Origin: Microcebus murinus
Lineage: Eukaryota > Chordata > Mammalia > Primates > Cheirogaleidae
NCBI RefSeq assembly: GCF_040939455.1
Contig: NC_134104.1
Location: 138,048,501-138,112,500 of the forward strand
Direction: 5' to 3'
DNA: 64,000 nt
Part shown: piece by piece, positions 48,645 to 58,480 of the stretch
Layout: each line of letters begins with the position of its first letter
Position numbering within the stretch: the first letter of the stretch is position 1
Program-made: the position numbers and the translations under genes
Notes under the pieces: model-generated
What the model saw: only the letters and a program-made list of their open reading frames with translations
Databases searched by the model: none
Told to the model about the DNA's origin: nothing

Positions 48645-49215
48645 ATGTCAGATTGTGGAGCACAAAGATTAGACATCCAGGAGTTCAAATGCTAATTCTA
48701 CAACCTACCAGTTATGTCTCCATCTTAGTCCAGTTGGTGTTGCTATTGAAGGATACCTGAGGCAGGGTAATTTATAAAGAGAAGAGCTTCATTTAGCTTT
48801 TGGTTCTGCAGGCTGGGATTCATGGTGTGGGTGTCTGCTCAACTCTGGACCTTGTGCTGCATCCACTAATGGTGGAAAGTGAAAAGGGAGTGGCCATGTG
48901 CAGAGATCATATGGCAAGGGAGGAAGCAAAAGATGAAAACTGAGGAAACCAAACTCTTTTTAACAACTTGCTCCCATTCACCCCTACAGGAGGGCATTAA
49001 TGTGTTCTTAAGGGATCTGCACCCATGACTCAAACATCTCCCACCAGACCCTACCTCCTAACACCAATATACTGGGGATCAAATTTCAACATGAGTTTTG
49101 GAAGGCAAAAACCACATTCAAGCAATAGCAGTCTCTAAATCTTGGTTTCTTCACTGGCATATGGAGATAAAATATCTTAGAATTTCCCTGAGAATTGATA
49201 AATGTAAAACAGTTC
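48645..49215 (+). repeat. MIR SINE split by an MST LTR
   Basis: The left part (48645-48720) has 'ccaggagttcaaatgctaat' then 'ctacaacctaccagttatgt'; the right part (49131-49215) has 'tctaaatcttggtttcttca' and 'catatggagataaaatatct'. They join into a forward MIR. Confidence 0.8.
48721..49130 (-). mobile_element. Solo LTR of MST type (MaLR), reversed
   Basis: 410 bases from 'catcttagtccagttggtgt' to 'attcaagcaatagca', with 'acctgaggcagggtaattta' (48757), 'tgtgcagagatcatatggca' (48897) and 'ggggatcaaatttcaacatg' in the expected reversed order. A perfect five-base duplication, GTCTC, lies at 48716-48720 and 49131-49135. It cuts a MIR in two, which dates it as the younger element. Confidence 0.95.
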
Positions 49216-49394
49216 TGTCTTCCTAAATTAATAATAGCTACCATCATTATGTCTATCAATATCAACTGACTTCAGACATCTATAATACCCTAGAAATTAC
49301 ATCTATACATTTCTGTCCCCCCAAAAATGTGTTCTACTCATCTGTAGGTAATACTATGATGCCAGTAGGGTAATATGGAGATGATACTAGTAAA

Positions 49395-49630
49395 TAATTA
49401 GGATTTTTTGAGCTCTTACTATGTACCAAGTCCTGTGCTAAACATTACACATAAAATATCTTATTTAAGTGTTACAATAACTTCATGTGTGCTCGTGCTA
49501 CCATATTTTACAGATGAAGAGACTAAAGTGTAAGATGTCAAGTAAATGGTCCAAGATTACACAACTAGAAAGGTAGAACTAGGATTTGAACAAAGGTCTG
49601 ACCTTATAGCTGCCTTCTTCACCAATGAGT
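49395..49630 (-). repeat. MIR SINE, near complete
   Basis: 'gagctcttactatgtaccaa', 'ttacagatgaagagactaaa', 'ggtccaagattacacaacta' and 'gaactaggatttgaacaaag' cover almost the whole reversed MIR. Confidence 0.92.
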
Positions 49631-50685
49631 TATAAGAACAAGTATTTGTAAAGTACTTGCTAGAGGTAATCTCTTCTTTATTAATTCCAGAGAGATTATT
49701 ATTCTTGCTTTTCATTTTAAGGTATTTTTATAAAATAAACATTGAGTATTAGCTTGCATTGCTAAGATATTGTCTTGTGAGTAAAAAGATGATTACCTGG
49801 GCACTCAGAATAAAGCATGGCCCCATTTTCATTAGTTACATTAGATTGTTGAAAGCTGTTGTTATGAAACTGTTCCCATGCCATTAAAATAGGACAGACT
49901 ATAAATTGGAGTAGTCTTATTGCATTAATTTAGTTGGGGGAGGAGACAAGAGGGAGGAAGAGGGCCATAATCTAACAGATAAATCTATCCCTTACATTAG
50001 CATGCATTGGAAGCTTAAAATGCTCCAAGAAAGCCATTCTGTGAAGTAAATAGCAAAGGTGTGGACAGAGAGCTTTTTACAAATCTATTTATTTACCTAA
50101 GTGAGGAATCCTGTGGGATATCCCAAAGGAATTCACTTTCCTGCTTGGTTTACCATGGAAGGGAAAGAAGGCCTAACAAATAGCTCTTCGGTTTGCTCAG
50201 CTGTGAGATATCCATTAACCAAGCAGAAGTTCGCCTGCACATATTGTGTTTGCACAGCCTGCAGTGCCATCTTTTCAAGACCCACCATCGTCTGGAAAGC
50301 CCTCAAAAGTCCTAAGTCTATAATAATGCAAAGAGTTTGCACAGTCATTACTGTCAGGCTCAGTTTTTATAGTGCAGCCTATGAATGTCATCAGTTAAAT
50401 TAAATCTCAACAAGACCAAACACAGTGCATGAAGTTTAAATACGCTCTTGTGTTTGTCGGCACATTAACTACTTCCTTCCAGACACTTTCTCTCCTCCAA
50501 ACTATTGGAAAATCGATTATAAAGTGCAGAGACAGAAAAATTCACTTCTCTGAGCTTTATTGAGGAACTTTTTCTTAACTAGTAACCATAAAGCATTTTC
50601 CTTTGAGTTCAAATTGAGTACATAGTAGGATGATAATCATAGCTAGCAATTATTTATATGGCCTGGCTTTGGAACACTACTTGCC
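49631..50685. other. Unassigned stretch
   Basis: A 100-codon + ORF (50101-50403) has six cysteines but no repeat or domain pattern that I recognise, and a 71-codon minus ORF overlaps it. No splice sites flank either convincingly. Confidence 0.4.
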
Positions 50686-50689
50686 CGTA

Positions 50690-50855
50690 TATTTTCTCAT
50701 TTGCTCAGAACAGGTATCATTATTATTATTTCACTTTAGTCATGACAAAACTAATGCTTAAAGTGGTTCGATGATTTTTCTAAGATCAGTCATCTAGACT
50801 AGAGTGGTAGAAACAAGGTTTAGGTGGCTGTAGTTCTGCCTCCAGGGTCTATAAT
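50690..50855 (-). repeat. MIR SINE
   Basis: 'tatttcactttagtcatgac' and 'aaaactaatgcttaaagtgg', then 'gtggtagaaacaaggtttag' and 'ggctgtagttctgcctccag', in reversed MIR order. Confidence 0.75.
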
Positions 50856-50904
50856 CTTTCCACTACTCATCATTGTGTACAAATCTACTAGATTCTGCTG
50901 CATA

Positions 50905-51050
50905 GAGTGTGGTCCATGCAGTAGCTGCAATAGCATCACCTGAACACTTGCTATAAAGGCAGCATTTCAGATCCCACCCTAGATCTACTGAGTCTGAGTC
51001 TGCACTTTTAACAAGATTCCAGTTGACATTCAATTTTAAGAAGGGCTCTA
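50905..51050 (-). mobile_element. MER5A-type hAT MITE
   Basis: 'agagtgtggtccatgcagta', 'caatagcatcacctgaacac' and 'ctgcacttttaacaagattc' match the reversed MER5A. Confidence 0.8.
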
Positions 51051-51059
51051 ATAGTGACT

Positions 51060-51835
51060 CACAAGTATAGTGTCTCCTTTCTCCAACTTGATAATATATC
51101 AGTGCATGTTGACATTTGAAATCTTGAGTGTTAAATACCAATAGGGCAGCTGAGATCATGCCATTTCTTCAGATATTCTATGAGTTTGAAGATCTATAAG
51201 TTCATCTTCATTTCTTGAAAATCTCATGTTGGCTATGAATACAATTGCATCCACAATTGCACCCAACACCTGAGCAAGGAAATGATGCTGTGTGCCTCTA
51301 CCTGTTTGAGAAACAATGTTCCTTTTCATTGGTGTAGTGAATTGAGGTGGGGATGGTAAGCCATCTGGAGCTTGAGCCAGATATTCCATTAGGGGCTTTC
51401 TAGTTGATGCAAACTTTTAAATTAAATGTTCAATGCCAAGTAAATGCTTGTGAAATTGCAATCCTCTTGCCATATGGTGCACTGCTTAACAATGGATTAT
51501 ATTTGCTGTTCCTAAAATAAATTATCTATTGGAAATCAATGCTATGTCCAATAGCCTTGCTGATAACCAGTTAAATGAGCTCAGATAAGTCATTTAAATG
51601 ACTCGATTCTTATTTTTCTTGCTTGCAACATTAGATCGGGCAATCTCTCTGCATCTCATCCAAGTTTCAGCACAGAATTGAAATTTTAAAATTTACTGAA
51701 GATTTGAAGGGTCTGGAAGGACAAAGTGATTCACAGGCAAATAATGTTCTTCCCCCCAGCATTTTCTTGTGAATGGAATCCTCTGGGCCCTTCATTAATT
51801 GCACTTAAGGTAATTGTTTCCTTTATTTTAGCTAG
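51060..51835. other. Non-repetitive stretch upstream of the exon candidate
   Basis: No known repeat from about 51060 to the exon. If the exon is real this is intron sequence. The bases just before it (51813-51835) hold a pyrimidine tract. Confidence 0.5.
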
Positions 51836-51965
51836 CATGAAAGAGCTTTAAAATCTCAGCAATGTAGTCCAGCTCAGTTCCGAAATGAAGTATGCAAGAT
51901 TGAATGTCAAGGAGTTGCTGAAGCACTCCAAGGAACTCGGTATATAATCACAGGACCAGATGCTG
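51836..51965 (+). CDS. Candidate internal coding exon, gene unknown
   Basis: I see a pyrimidine tract ('taattgtttcctttatttta') followed by two AGs four bases apart (51830-51831 and 51834-51835), then 130 bases, then a strong donor GTAAGT (51966-51971). With the second AG the block is open in one frame, phase 0 at entry and phase 1 at exit, giving 43 residues and one partial codon. The peptide starts HERALKSQQC and ends YIITGPDA. Cysteines at residues 10, 20 and 24 (C-x9-C-x3-C) hint at an extracellular, disulphide-bonded module, but I do not recognise the family. With the first AG all three frames hit a stop early, which argues for the second or against coding. The block is not a known repeat. 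It could also be a non-coding RNA exon or a chance set of splice-like sites. No companion exon was found in the window, so introns of many kilobases would lie on both sides. Confidence 0.45.
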
Positions 51966-51971
51966 GTAAGT

Positions 51972-54650
51972 TAGGGTGAGTGGCCTAGAAGAGGAGCTTA
52001 TTGAAGAAAAATTAGACAATAGCAGAAACCTGGTTCCTAAGAAATAGATAAATTTGTCACTCATCTTTTTGCATTAGGAATATTCTTCTTTTAAGATAAG
52101 CTCCGAGGGAATGGATTACTCTCAGTATTTAGGATGATATAGACCATTTTATACTTACGCAGGTCAGACACTTCTGTCTCAGTTTCTTGCCCAAACGTGG
52201 CCAGTCTGTGAACAGACATTTTAGAAAAGACACAGACTCCTGAGGTCAGGGAGTTCTACCCAACTGGTGCTGTGTCTTTCAGGGAGGAAAAGCATTCTAA
52301 CCTCAGATACCTGTCAGCTGGGATTATAATAAAAGGGAAGTAGGATGCACACACACATGTGGATGTGTTTGTGTAGTAGGGATAGAGTTTTAGAAAGAAA
52401 GAGAAAACTGATCCTAGAAGCTCAGGCAACACTGGATTGAATAAAGTCCAATAACCCTTAGCACAAGGCCTAAGCAATTTCAAAGTTGAAAAGTGTATGT
52501 AATGTTACTTCAGTGGATTCTGACCCTCCACTCATGTTAGTTAGTGGGGCAGGCATGGGAGTGTTTAAATGAGAGCAAGCATGGGACGGGAAAAGAGCAA
52601 GGAAGCCAAGGCCTGCACGGCAGCACCCAGGAGAAATGGTAGACAGGGTCCAGGACAATGGCCTCTCCACGGGTCCTTGAGTCTTCCTGGGCCTTCCATT
52701 TGTCAGGTTTGGGGGAGCATAGGGACTTCCTACTGAAAGCCCTTTCAGCGAATGAAGAGCCCCTAAGACTAAATGACTGTGCAGACATTTGCCCAGGTTA
52801 CTTTTCTGTGAATTAACAAAAAGCCCAGAAGTCTCATGATTTCACATGAATCCTAAGTGTCAGCCACCAGCTCTTGTTTCCTTTTATTTTTCCCCAGACT
52901 TACAATAAAAAAGGCATTTTATATTAGATATCAGTACATACTTGCATGCATTTATATAAAACTGAAACAAAGGTTCATAAGATACTATCTTTATTATATG
53001 TGATGTACTCCAGTAAGTTTTTCTTTACCGGATGAGACTCTATTTTGTTATAACGAAAACAAAAGCGAATCCATAGTTACCCTTAGATTTGGAATAAAAG
53101 GGGCATTTTCTCATGGGTGTGGCCAGTTTGTCCATTAAGCTATTGTTTCTGAGCCTCAGAAACTCATCCTCTGGAGCCCCCTGTGAGCTCTCCTGCTGGC
53201 CATGCTGGAAACACTGAGGTGGGTGTGGGGACCCTGAATGCCTCAAGTCAGAAATGCTGCCAGTATGCTGGCCATGGCAGAAAGATACTATGGACACAGC
53301 CCTGTTTCCCTTGTTCCCAACAAGGTCCAGCCAGGAAAACAGAAATCAGTAATTTTAACAAATTACTATTACTATGTAATAGAGGATTAACAAGCCATAA
53401 AAGGATCCTAGAGGTAACAAAGATGTAGTAACTATAAGAAGCAGCTACCACCTCTCAAAGGGATAAAGAAAAAACTTGTTTATTAAAATTTGGGGGCTGG
53501 CAGAGCTGGGACTCAGGCCTTAGAAGAGGGGGCACTGCCAGCCAAGACTAGTGCTTTAGGAGCTTAGAAGAGGAATCCTACAGAATTAAAAACACAGATC
53601 TCCAAGGTGGCAGAACCAGCCAGCTTGTACTGATGCCTCTGGTAGATATCAGAGGCGAGGGAGTTGCCCTGCATGGTTGGTTCCGGGAGGAAGAAAAAAA
53701 AAAAATGAAGCTGTAACCAATGGCTGCTAACACAACCTGTCACTGACAGCGCGGATCACTGCCCAGGTGACACTGAGAGGACAGGAAGAAAACACTTCCT
53801 CCCTCCTCCATCCTTGCAGTCTGTCTCTACAACTCCCTATCATCAGAGCCTAACAAGGAATCAGCTGGCAAAGCAGAAATGTGGTGTCCCAGCCCAGTGT
53901 CACAAAGAGCGAGGAAACGAGGATATAATGCTAAGCGACGAAGGCTGGATTAGCCAGCACACCCTTTCCCCAGTTCTTCACGCCACCACCTCACAGGCTG
54001 TGTAAGACAGCTAAGAGATTGGGGTAAATAACAATTTAAATACAGAGAAAATTCACTACTTACATTGAATTTTACATAATAGAATCCAAAGAGAATTTTA
54101 TATAATTTTATATAATAGAATCCTATAGTCCAAGGAGAACTAATTCAGCAACAGCTAAAGTGAAATTCTTCACTGGGTTCCCAGTTCCTATACTTGGTCC
54201 TTGAATGAGGCCCAAACTTCAACTTTGTCCTCATAGAATGTCTCATTTTAAAAATTTCTATAATGTGACTCTCAGTCCTTACTTTAGAGAAAACTATTCC
54301 CTTCTGCCACAAGTACTGTGGCCTTGAGATCTATCTCTTTCTCTCCCTCGATCCCAACAGTTTAGTCTGTAGAGCACAAGGTCTCCCCCAATGCAGTTTG
54401 GTTCTGAATGTCTGTGTTAAGTCTTGAATAACATGTAGGTGGGGGGAGACACGAGGCAAAGGAGGTGCCACGGAAGACAAAGCAAAGTGATCTCGGACCT
54501 TTCATCCCAACAACTGGCTTCCTTTGAGGTCTCTCAACCTTGTGAGGTAAACATACATTTGTCACTTTTCCTGGCCAGGAAGCAGGTAGCTGTCATATCA
54601 AAAACACATACACATACACACACATGCACGCAAAAATTTTCAGAGGCAAT
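51972..54650. other. Unassigned stretch, partly GC-richer
   Basis: No clear gene. The 53100-54010 part is less AT-rich and includes 'aaacttgtttattaaaattt' and 'gctggcagagctgggactca', which suggest an old LTR or other repeat that I cannot name. ORFs here (such as 52537-52788 and 53040-53297, minus) are unsupported. A small tandem copy of 'attttatataattttatata' lies near 54094-54118. Confidence 0.45.
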
Positions 54651-54660
54651 AGAGTCTAGA

Positions 54661-54852
54661 TCGGGCGTCCTCGAACTACGGCCCGTGGGCCACATACGGG
54701 TGTTTTTGCCTGTTTGTTTTTTTACTTCAAAATAAGATATGTGCAGTGTGCATAGGAATTTGTTCATAGTTTTTTTTAAACTATAGTCCGGCCCTCCAAC
54801 AATCTGAGGGATAGTGAACTGGCCCCCTGTTTAAACAGTTTGAGAACCCCAG
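54661..54852. mobile_element. hAT MITE with 8-bp duplication
   Basis: 192 bases. The start 'cgggcgtcctcgaactacgg' and the end 'aaacagtttgagaaccccag' are hAT-like inverted ends (consensus like CAGGGGTCCTCAAACT). Eight-base flanks GTCTAGAT (54653-54660) and GTCCAGAT (54853-54860), one mismatch. The inside has 'ggcccgtgggccacatacgg' and a T/A-rich centre with 'tccggccctccaaca'. CpGs survive in it (in the first 20 bases and near 'atacgggtg'), which may mean that it is not very old. I cannot name the family. Confidence 0.82.
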
Positions 54853-54869
54853 GTCCAGATCAATGCTTC

Positions 54870-55295
54870 AGCTATGGCTTGGATATTTGTCCCCCCAAAT
54901 GTTATATTGGAATTTTATTTCAATGTTGGAGATGGGGCCTAATGGAAGGTGTTTGGGTCATGGAGGCGGAATCCTTATGAATAGATTAATGCCTTCCCTG
55001 GGGGGTTGCAAGAGAGTTATTGCTCTATTAGTTCCCATGAGAGCTGGTTCTTAAAAACAGCCTGTTGCCTCCCCTCGCTAGCTTGCTTCCTCCATGGCCA
55101 TGTGATCTCTGTACACATTGGCTCCCCTTTGACTTCTGCCATGAGTAGAAGAAGTCTGAGGCCCTCTCCGGAAGCAGATGCTGAAGCCATGCTTCTTGTA
55201 TAGCCTGCCACAGCTGTCAGACAAATAAATCTGTTTTCTTTAAAAATTACCCAGCCTCGGGTATTCCTTTATAGCAACACAAATGGACTAAGACA
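54870..55295 (+). mobile_element. Solo LTR of MST type (MaLR)
   Basis: 426 bases from 'agctatggcttggatatttg' to 'caaatggactaagaca', with 'ttgggtcatggaggcggaat', 'ttagttcccatgagagctgg' (55028), 'catgtgatctctgtacacat' (55100) and 'acccagcctcgggtattcct' near the end. A perfect five-base duplication, GCTTC, lies at 54865-54869 and 55296-55300. ORFs at 54863-55054, 55006-55203 and 55017-55211 fall inside and are not genes. Confidence 0.96.
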
Positions 55296-55298
55296 GCT

Positions 55299-55520
55299 TC
55301 TCTACCAGGGGTGATTTTGTTTACAAGGGAACATTGGCAACGTCTAGAGACATTTTTGTTTGTCACAACTGAGGATGGGGGGGGGAGTTGCTGTTGGCAG
55401 CCAGTGAATAGAGGCCAGGGGTGCTGCTAAACATTCTATAATGCACAATAGGCTCCCACAACAAAAAAAAATTATCCAAGTCCAAATATCTTTAGTACTA
55501 AAAGTCAGAAACTCTGCTCT
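55299..55520 (+). mobile_element. MER20-type hAT MITE
   Basis: 'accaggggtgattttgttta', 'gggaacattggcaacgtcta', 'gagacatttttgtttgtcac', 'gaggccaggggtgctgctaa' and 'aattatccaagtccaaatat' match MER20 from start to end. It abuts the MST LTR, whose right-hand duplication overlaps its first bases. Confidence 0.92.
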
Positions 55521-55524
55521 AGAT

Positions 55525-56735
55525 GCATAATATAATTTACTCTGCAAAGAGTCCCTACACACAACGACACTAATATTTTATACTATTTTATAGAGGGGGG
55601 TGGGACTCACAGCATATCCACATCAATCCTCTCCAAAGAAATGCTCTCTCCCATTCCAACTTCATTCTTGGCATCTCTGATTCCATTTGTATGGTGAGAT
55701 GGGTGGTCTGCTAATAGTTTCATAGCTGCTTCTCAGTTAACTTCTCCGCAGCCCTGCGTTGGCAGTCTAACAGCACACCTAAGAATGTAGGAGTATCTGA
55801 CACGTTTACACTCTGATGCTTTGCACTTTCCATGTGGCCACAAAGAAATGTGTGACCCATCTCTGGAAGTGTTCAAGAGACCACAATAGCATTTATCAGA
55901 GAAGAAAGTGAGGGTAAGTCTTCATGGCCAATAGAGTTTCTTGCAAACACCAGGAGCATCTGATTGCATTTACAATAAGTCTTTGAAATAAAATGTGCAT
56001 GAGCCAATGTGTTGGAAAACCAGTGGTAATAGGCACCGTGTTTTTACTGGGACTGTAGTGTTGGTTCACTCTGACTGGGGGAATAAAGGCTCTGTCTTCC
56101 TTAGCCCTGCTCCTGCAGCATAGGATGCTCCCACAGTGTGAGAAGAATTCCAGGCTCTTGGGTCTAATATGGCAGCACTGTGCACCGGTGAGCATGGTCA
56201 AAGCTTGGCAGGACTCAAAGAAGGGTTTTCTGCTAACCTTGCCTGCCTGACTGAGCAACATCTCACGGGTATTAAATCACAAACACTTTGAGAAATAACT
56301 TTGAAACCAGACCCACAGAAATCCAAAGTCAAGTTGGTGTTCCGCTGAATGTGGTATTCACATGAAGAAACAGCGTCCCAAAAGTATCTACATGCCTCCA
56401 GAGCAGGGTTGGTAGAATGAGAGACTTCTGATAATTAGAAATCAGAGGAGCCTGTGGTTTAATATTAGCCTTATGCTGCTTTTCTCTATTTCTCTGGAAA
56501 ATAGTTGAGGTTGGGGTGTGTTTTGTATAGTTAGTGTGTAATTCAAGAAAGAAATAAAAAAGCAGCACTTTAATGGGTTCCTTACACGGAGGAATAAATT
56601 CTACTTTCTCTGTTTATGGGGTGGGCAACCTGTTAACATGCTGCTGGCTGAATTACCTTTGACTTAAAACATCTGAAGGCAATAAATTCAAGTTTCGTCA
56701 GGTGACTCATAGGAAAGGCACTTTCCCCTTCTCTA
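55525..56735. other. Unassigned stretch
   Basis: Holds the 121-codon minus ORF at 55896-56261, which has no motif I know and no splice context, so I do not call it a gene. Confidence 0.45.
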
Positions 56736-56737
56736 GA

Positions 56738-56925
56738 ATTCCATTGGTTCTTGAGTGTGCATCATAATCACCTGCAAGGCTTATTTAAAAAACAGATTGC
56801 TATGTTTTCTGATTTAGTAGGTCTAGGTTGTGGCCTGAGAATTTGCATTTCAGACAAGTTCTCAGGGGCTGCTTTTGCTGCTGGTCTGGGATCACTCTTT
56901 GAACCATTATCCTAAGCAGTATGAT
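56738..56925 (+). mobile_element. MER5A-type hAT MITE
   Basis: Nearly complete: 'ccattggttcttgagtgtgc', 'atcataatcacctgcaaggc', 'ttctgatttagtaggtctag', 'gagaatttgcatttcagaca' and 'tgctggtctgggatcactct', ending with 'ttgaaccatta'. Confidence 0.9.
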
Positions 56926-57159
56926 CAGACTAATTTTTTTTCTATTCATATTAACATTTTATTTACACATAAATATCCTAGGAAGGCTGAAATTCTCTTT
57001 TGAGAATTTCATGTATTGTTCCTGTATTCTACGTTTGGTAAACAAAAGTGCTGTCACAATAGTTTTGTACTAATTAAAATGTAGAGAATGCCAAGTAAGC
57101 ATAATTATTCTTACATTCTTTTGATCAGACTAATTTTAAACCAAAAATTATTCATGTGA

Positions 57160-57335
57160 GTTCTCCTTAGGAACCTCAGTTACCCATTGAATAAATTTCA
57201 TAATCCTAGCCCAACTTTCAAAACCCTTCAAAATCTAACCCGCTTTCCACCACTCCTTCCTATGCTCAATTCATACTCACAAGGCGCTCTCTGCTGGCTA
57301 CAAGGCTGTGTATGAATGCTCTAAGAAACAGATTG
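57160..57335 (+). repeat. L2-like fragment
   Basis: 'tttcaaaacccttcaaaatc' and 'taacccgctttccaccactc' with 'cttcctatgctcaattcata' parallel the L2 line 'ttcaaggccctccacaatct'. Confidence 0.5.
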
Positions 57336-57679
57336 AGAATCACCTCTTTTTCCCTACCAAGCAGAAACCCTCATTTTGTCACACCCCTTGCTCTACCTTC
57401 TTAGCAGTTTGCTCGTACCAATAGCAAAGCTCTTCCCATTTCCTTTAAAAAAAATTGACAACCTGCAATGGCACCTACTTTGTGAGGGACAACATGTCAG
57501 GCTGCGTGAAGTCTCCACAGAAGTGTAAGGAAAATAATAATAATAAAAAATACATGTTATAATTAAAAAAAACATGTTCTGCAATTTGCATGGTTCTTAG
57601 TTAAATTATTCAGATATGCAAGAAATATCACATTTCTGTATTTTTATAATTTTTAAAAATTAGCTTAATTCTATCATCA

Positions 57680-58480
57680 AGCCTTTACAGAACTGGCTTG
57701 GTAGGAAATTTAAGCGAATTTTTATAGCCCTCTCCTTCTCTTAGACTCAGACCAGAATCCAGGAGGTTTATGTGGTGGCTGGAAAACAGAGGAAGAATCT
57801 CTAATAGCCAGATCTCAAATACACTGACATCCTCATCATCCAAGCCCACAGTGGTGGATCTCTGCTTCCGTGACAGGTCTGAGGTATGGGAATCACTGTT
57901 GAAGCTGGAAACTTCATGGCCAGAGTCTTGATCCTGCCTCCTCAAGGTCTGGCTGCCTCTTTGTATAATGGACACACTGTGGTTCATGGGTCACTGTTGC
58001 TGTTGCAGACCCTAAACCTCTTTCTCTTAAAACACTTTCAGAAGTACAGACATAAAAATCTTCAATCTACAAGCTCTGTTTTCCTGTGTTTTTATTTTAT
58101 TGTTTACTTCATTCTCCACAGACTCTCGCCAAGCAACAGGAAAGATAACCATCAGCAGCTTCAGACTTACCTTCTATGAGATTTGCAACCTGAGAGACTT
58201 TTTCCCAAGCATGGTTCTCATTGGCTGACTTGAGTCACATGTCAACCTCTCAACCAATCATTGTGATCAAAGGGATTTGGTATTCTGGATTGGCCAGGCC
58301 TGGTTGACATGCCTTGCCCTGGAGCCAGAGTTGGGGTCAGCCCCACATAAGCTGCATGGCAGACAATGGGGAAGGTGTGATTCTCCAAAAGGAAGAGATG
58401 GGATGTGTTATCAGGAGAAAGGGAGCCAGGCTCTCTTTATACATGTCCATGACAGTATGCAAGAACTCAAAGACTAGTTA
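57680..58480. repeat. Old interspersed repeat, family not assigned
   Basis: The right part ('caaccaatcattgtgatcaa', 'ctggattggccaggcctggt', 'ggggtcagccccacataagc', 'tgattctccaaaaggaagag') is a sequence I recall as an old medium-copy repeat, name uncertain. The left part carries a 100-codon minus ORF (57685-57987), unusually rich in S, D and R, and a strong-looking acceptor on the + strand at 58120-58121. Neither has a partner site. Confidence 0.45.

Noticed and set aside
50101..50403. 100-codon ORF (+) with several cysteines
   Set aside because: Cysteines are irregular and an opposite-strand ORF overlaps; no promoter or splice evidence.
55896..56261. 121-codon ORF on the minus strand
   Set aside because: No motif, no flanking splice sites and no neighbour that would support it.
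58090..58235. Strong acceptor-like site followed by about 34 open codons
   Set aside because: No donor before the stop, and the region continues into a sequence that I recall as an old repeat.
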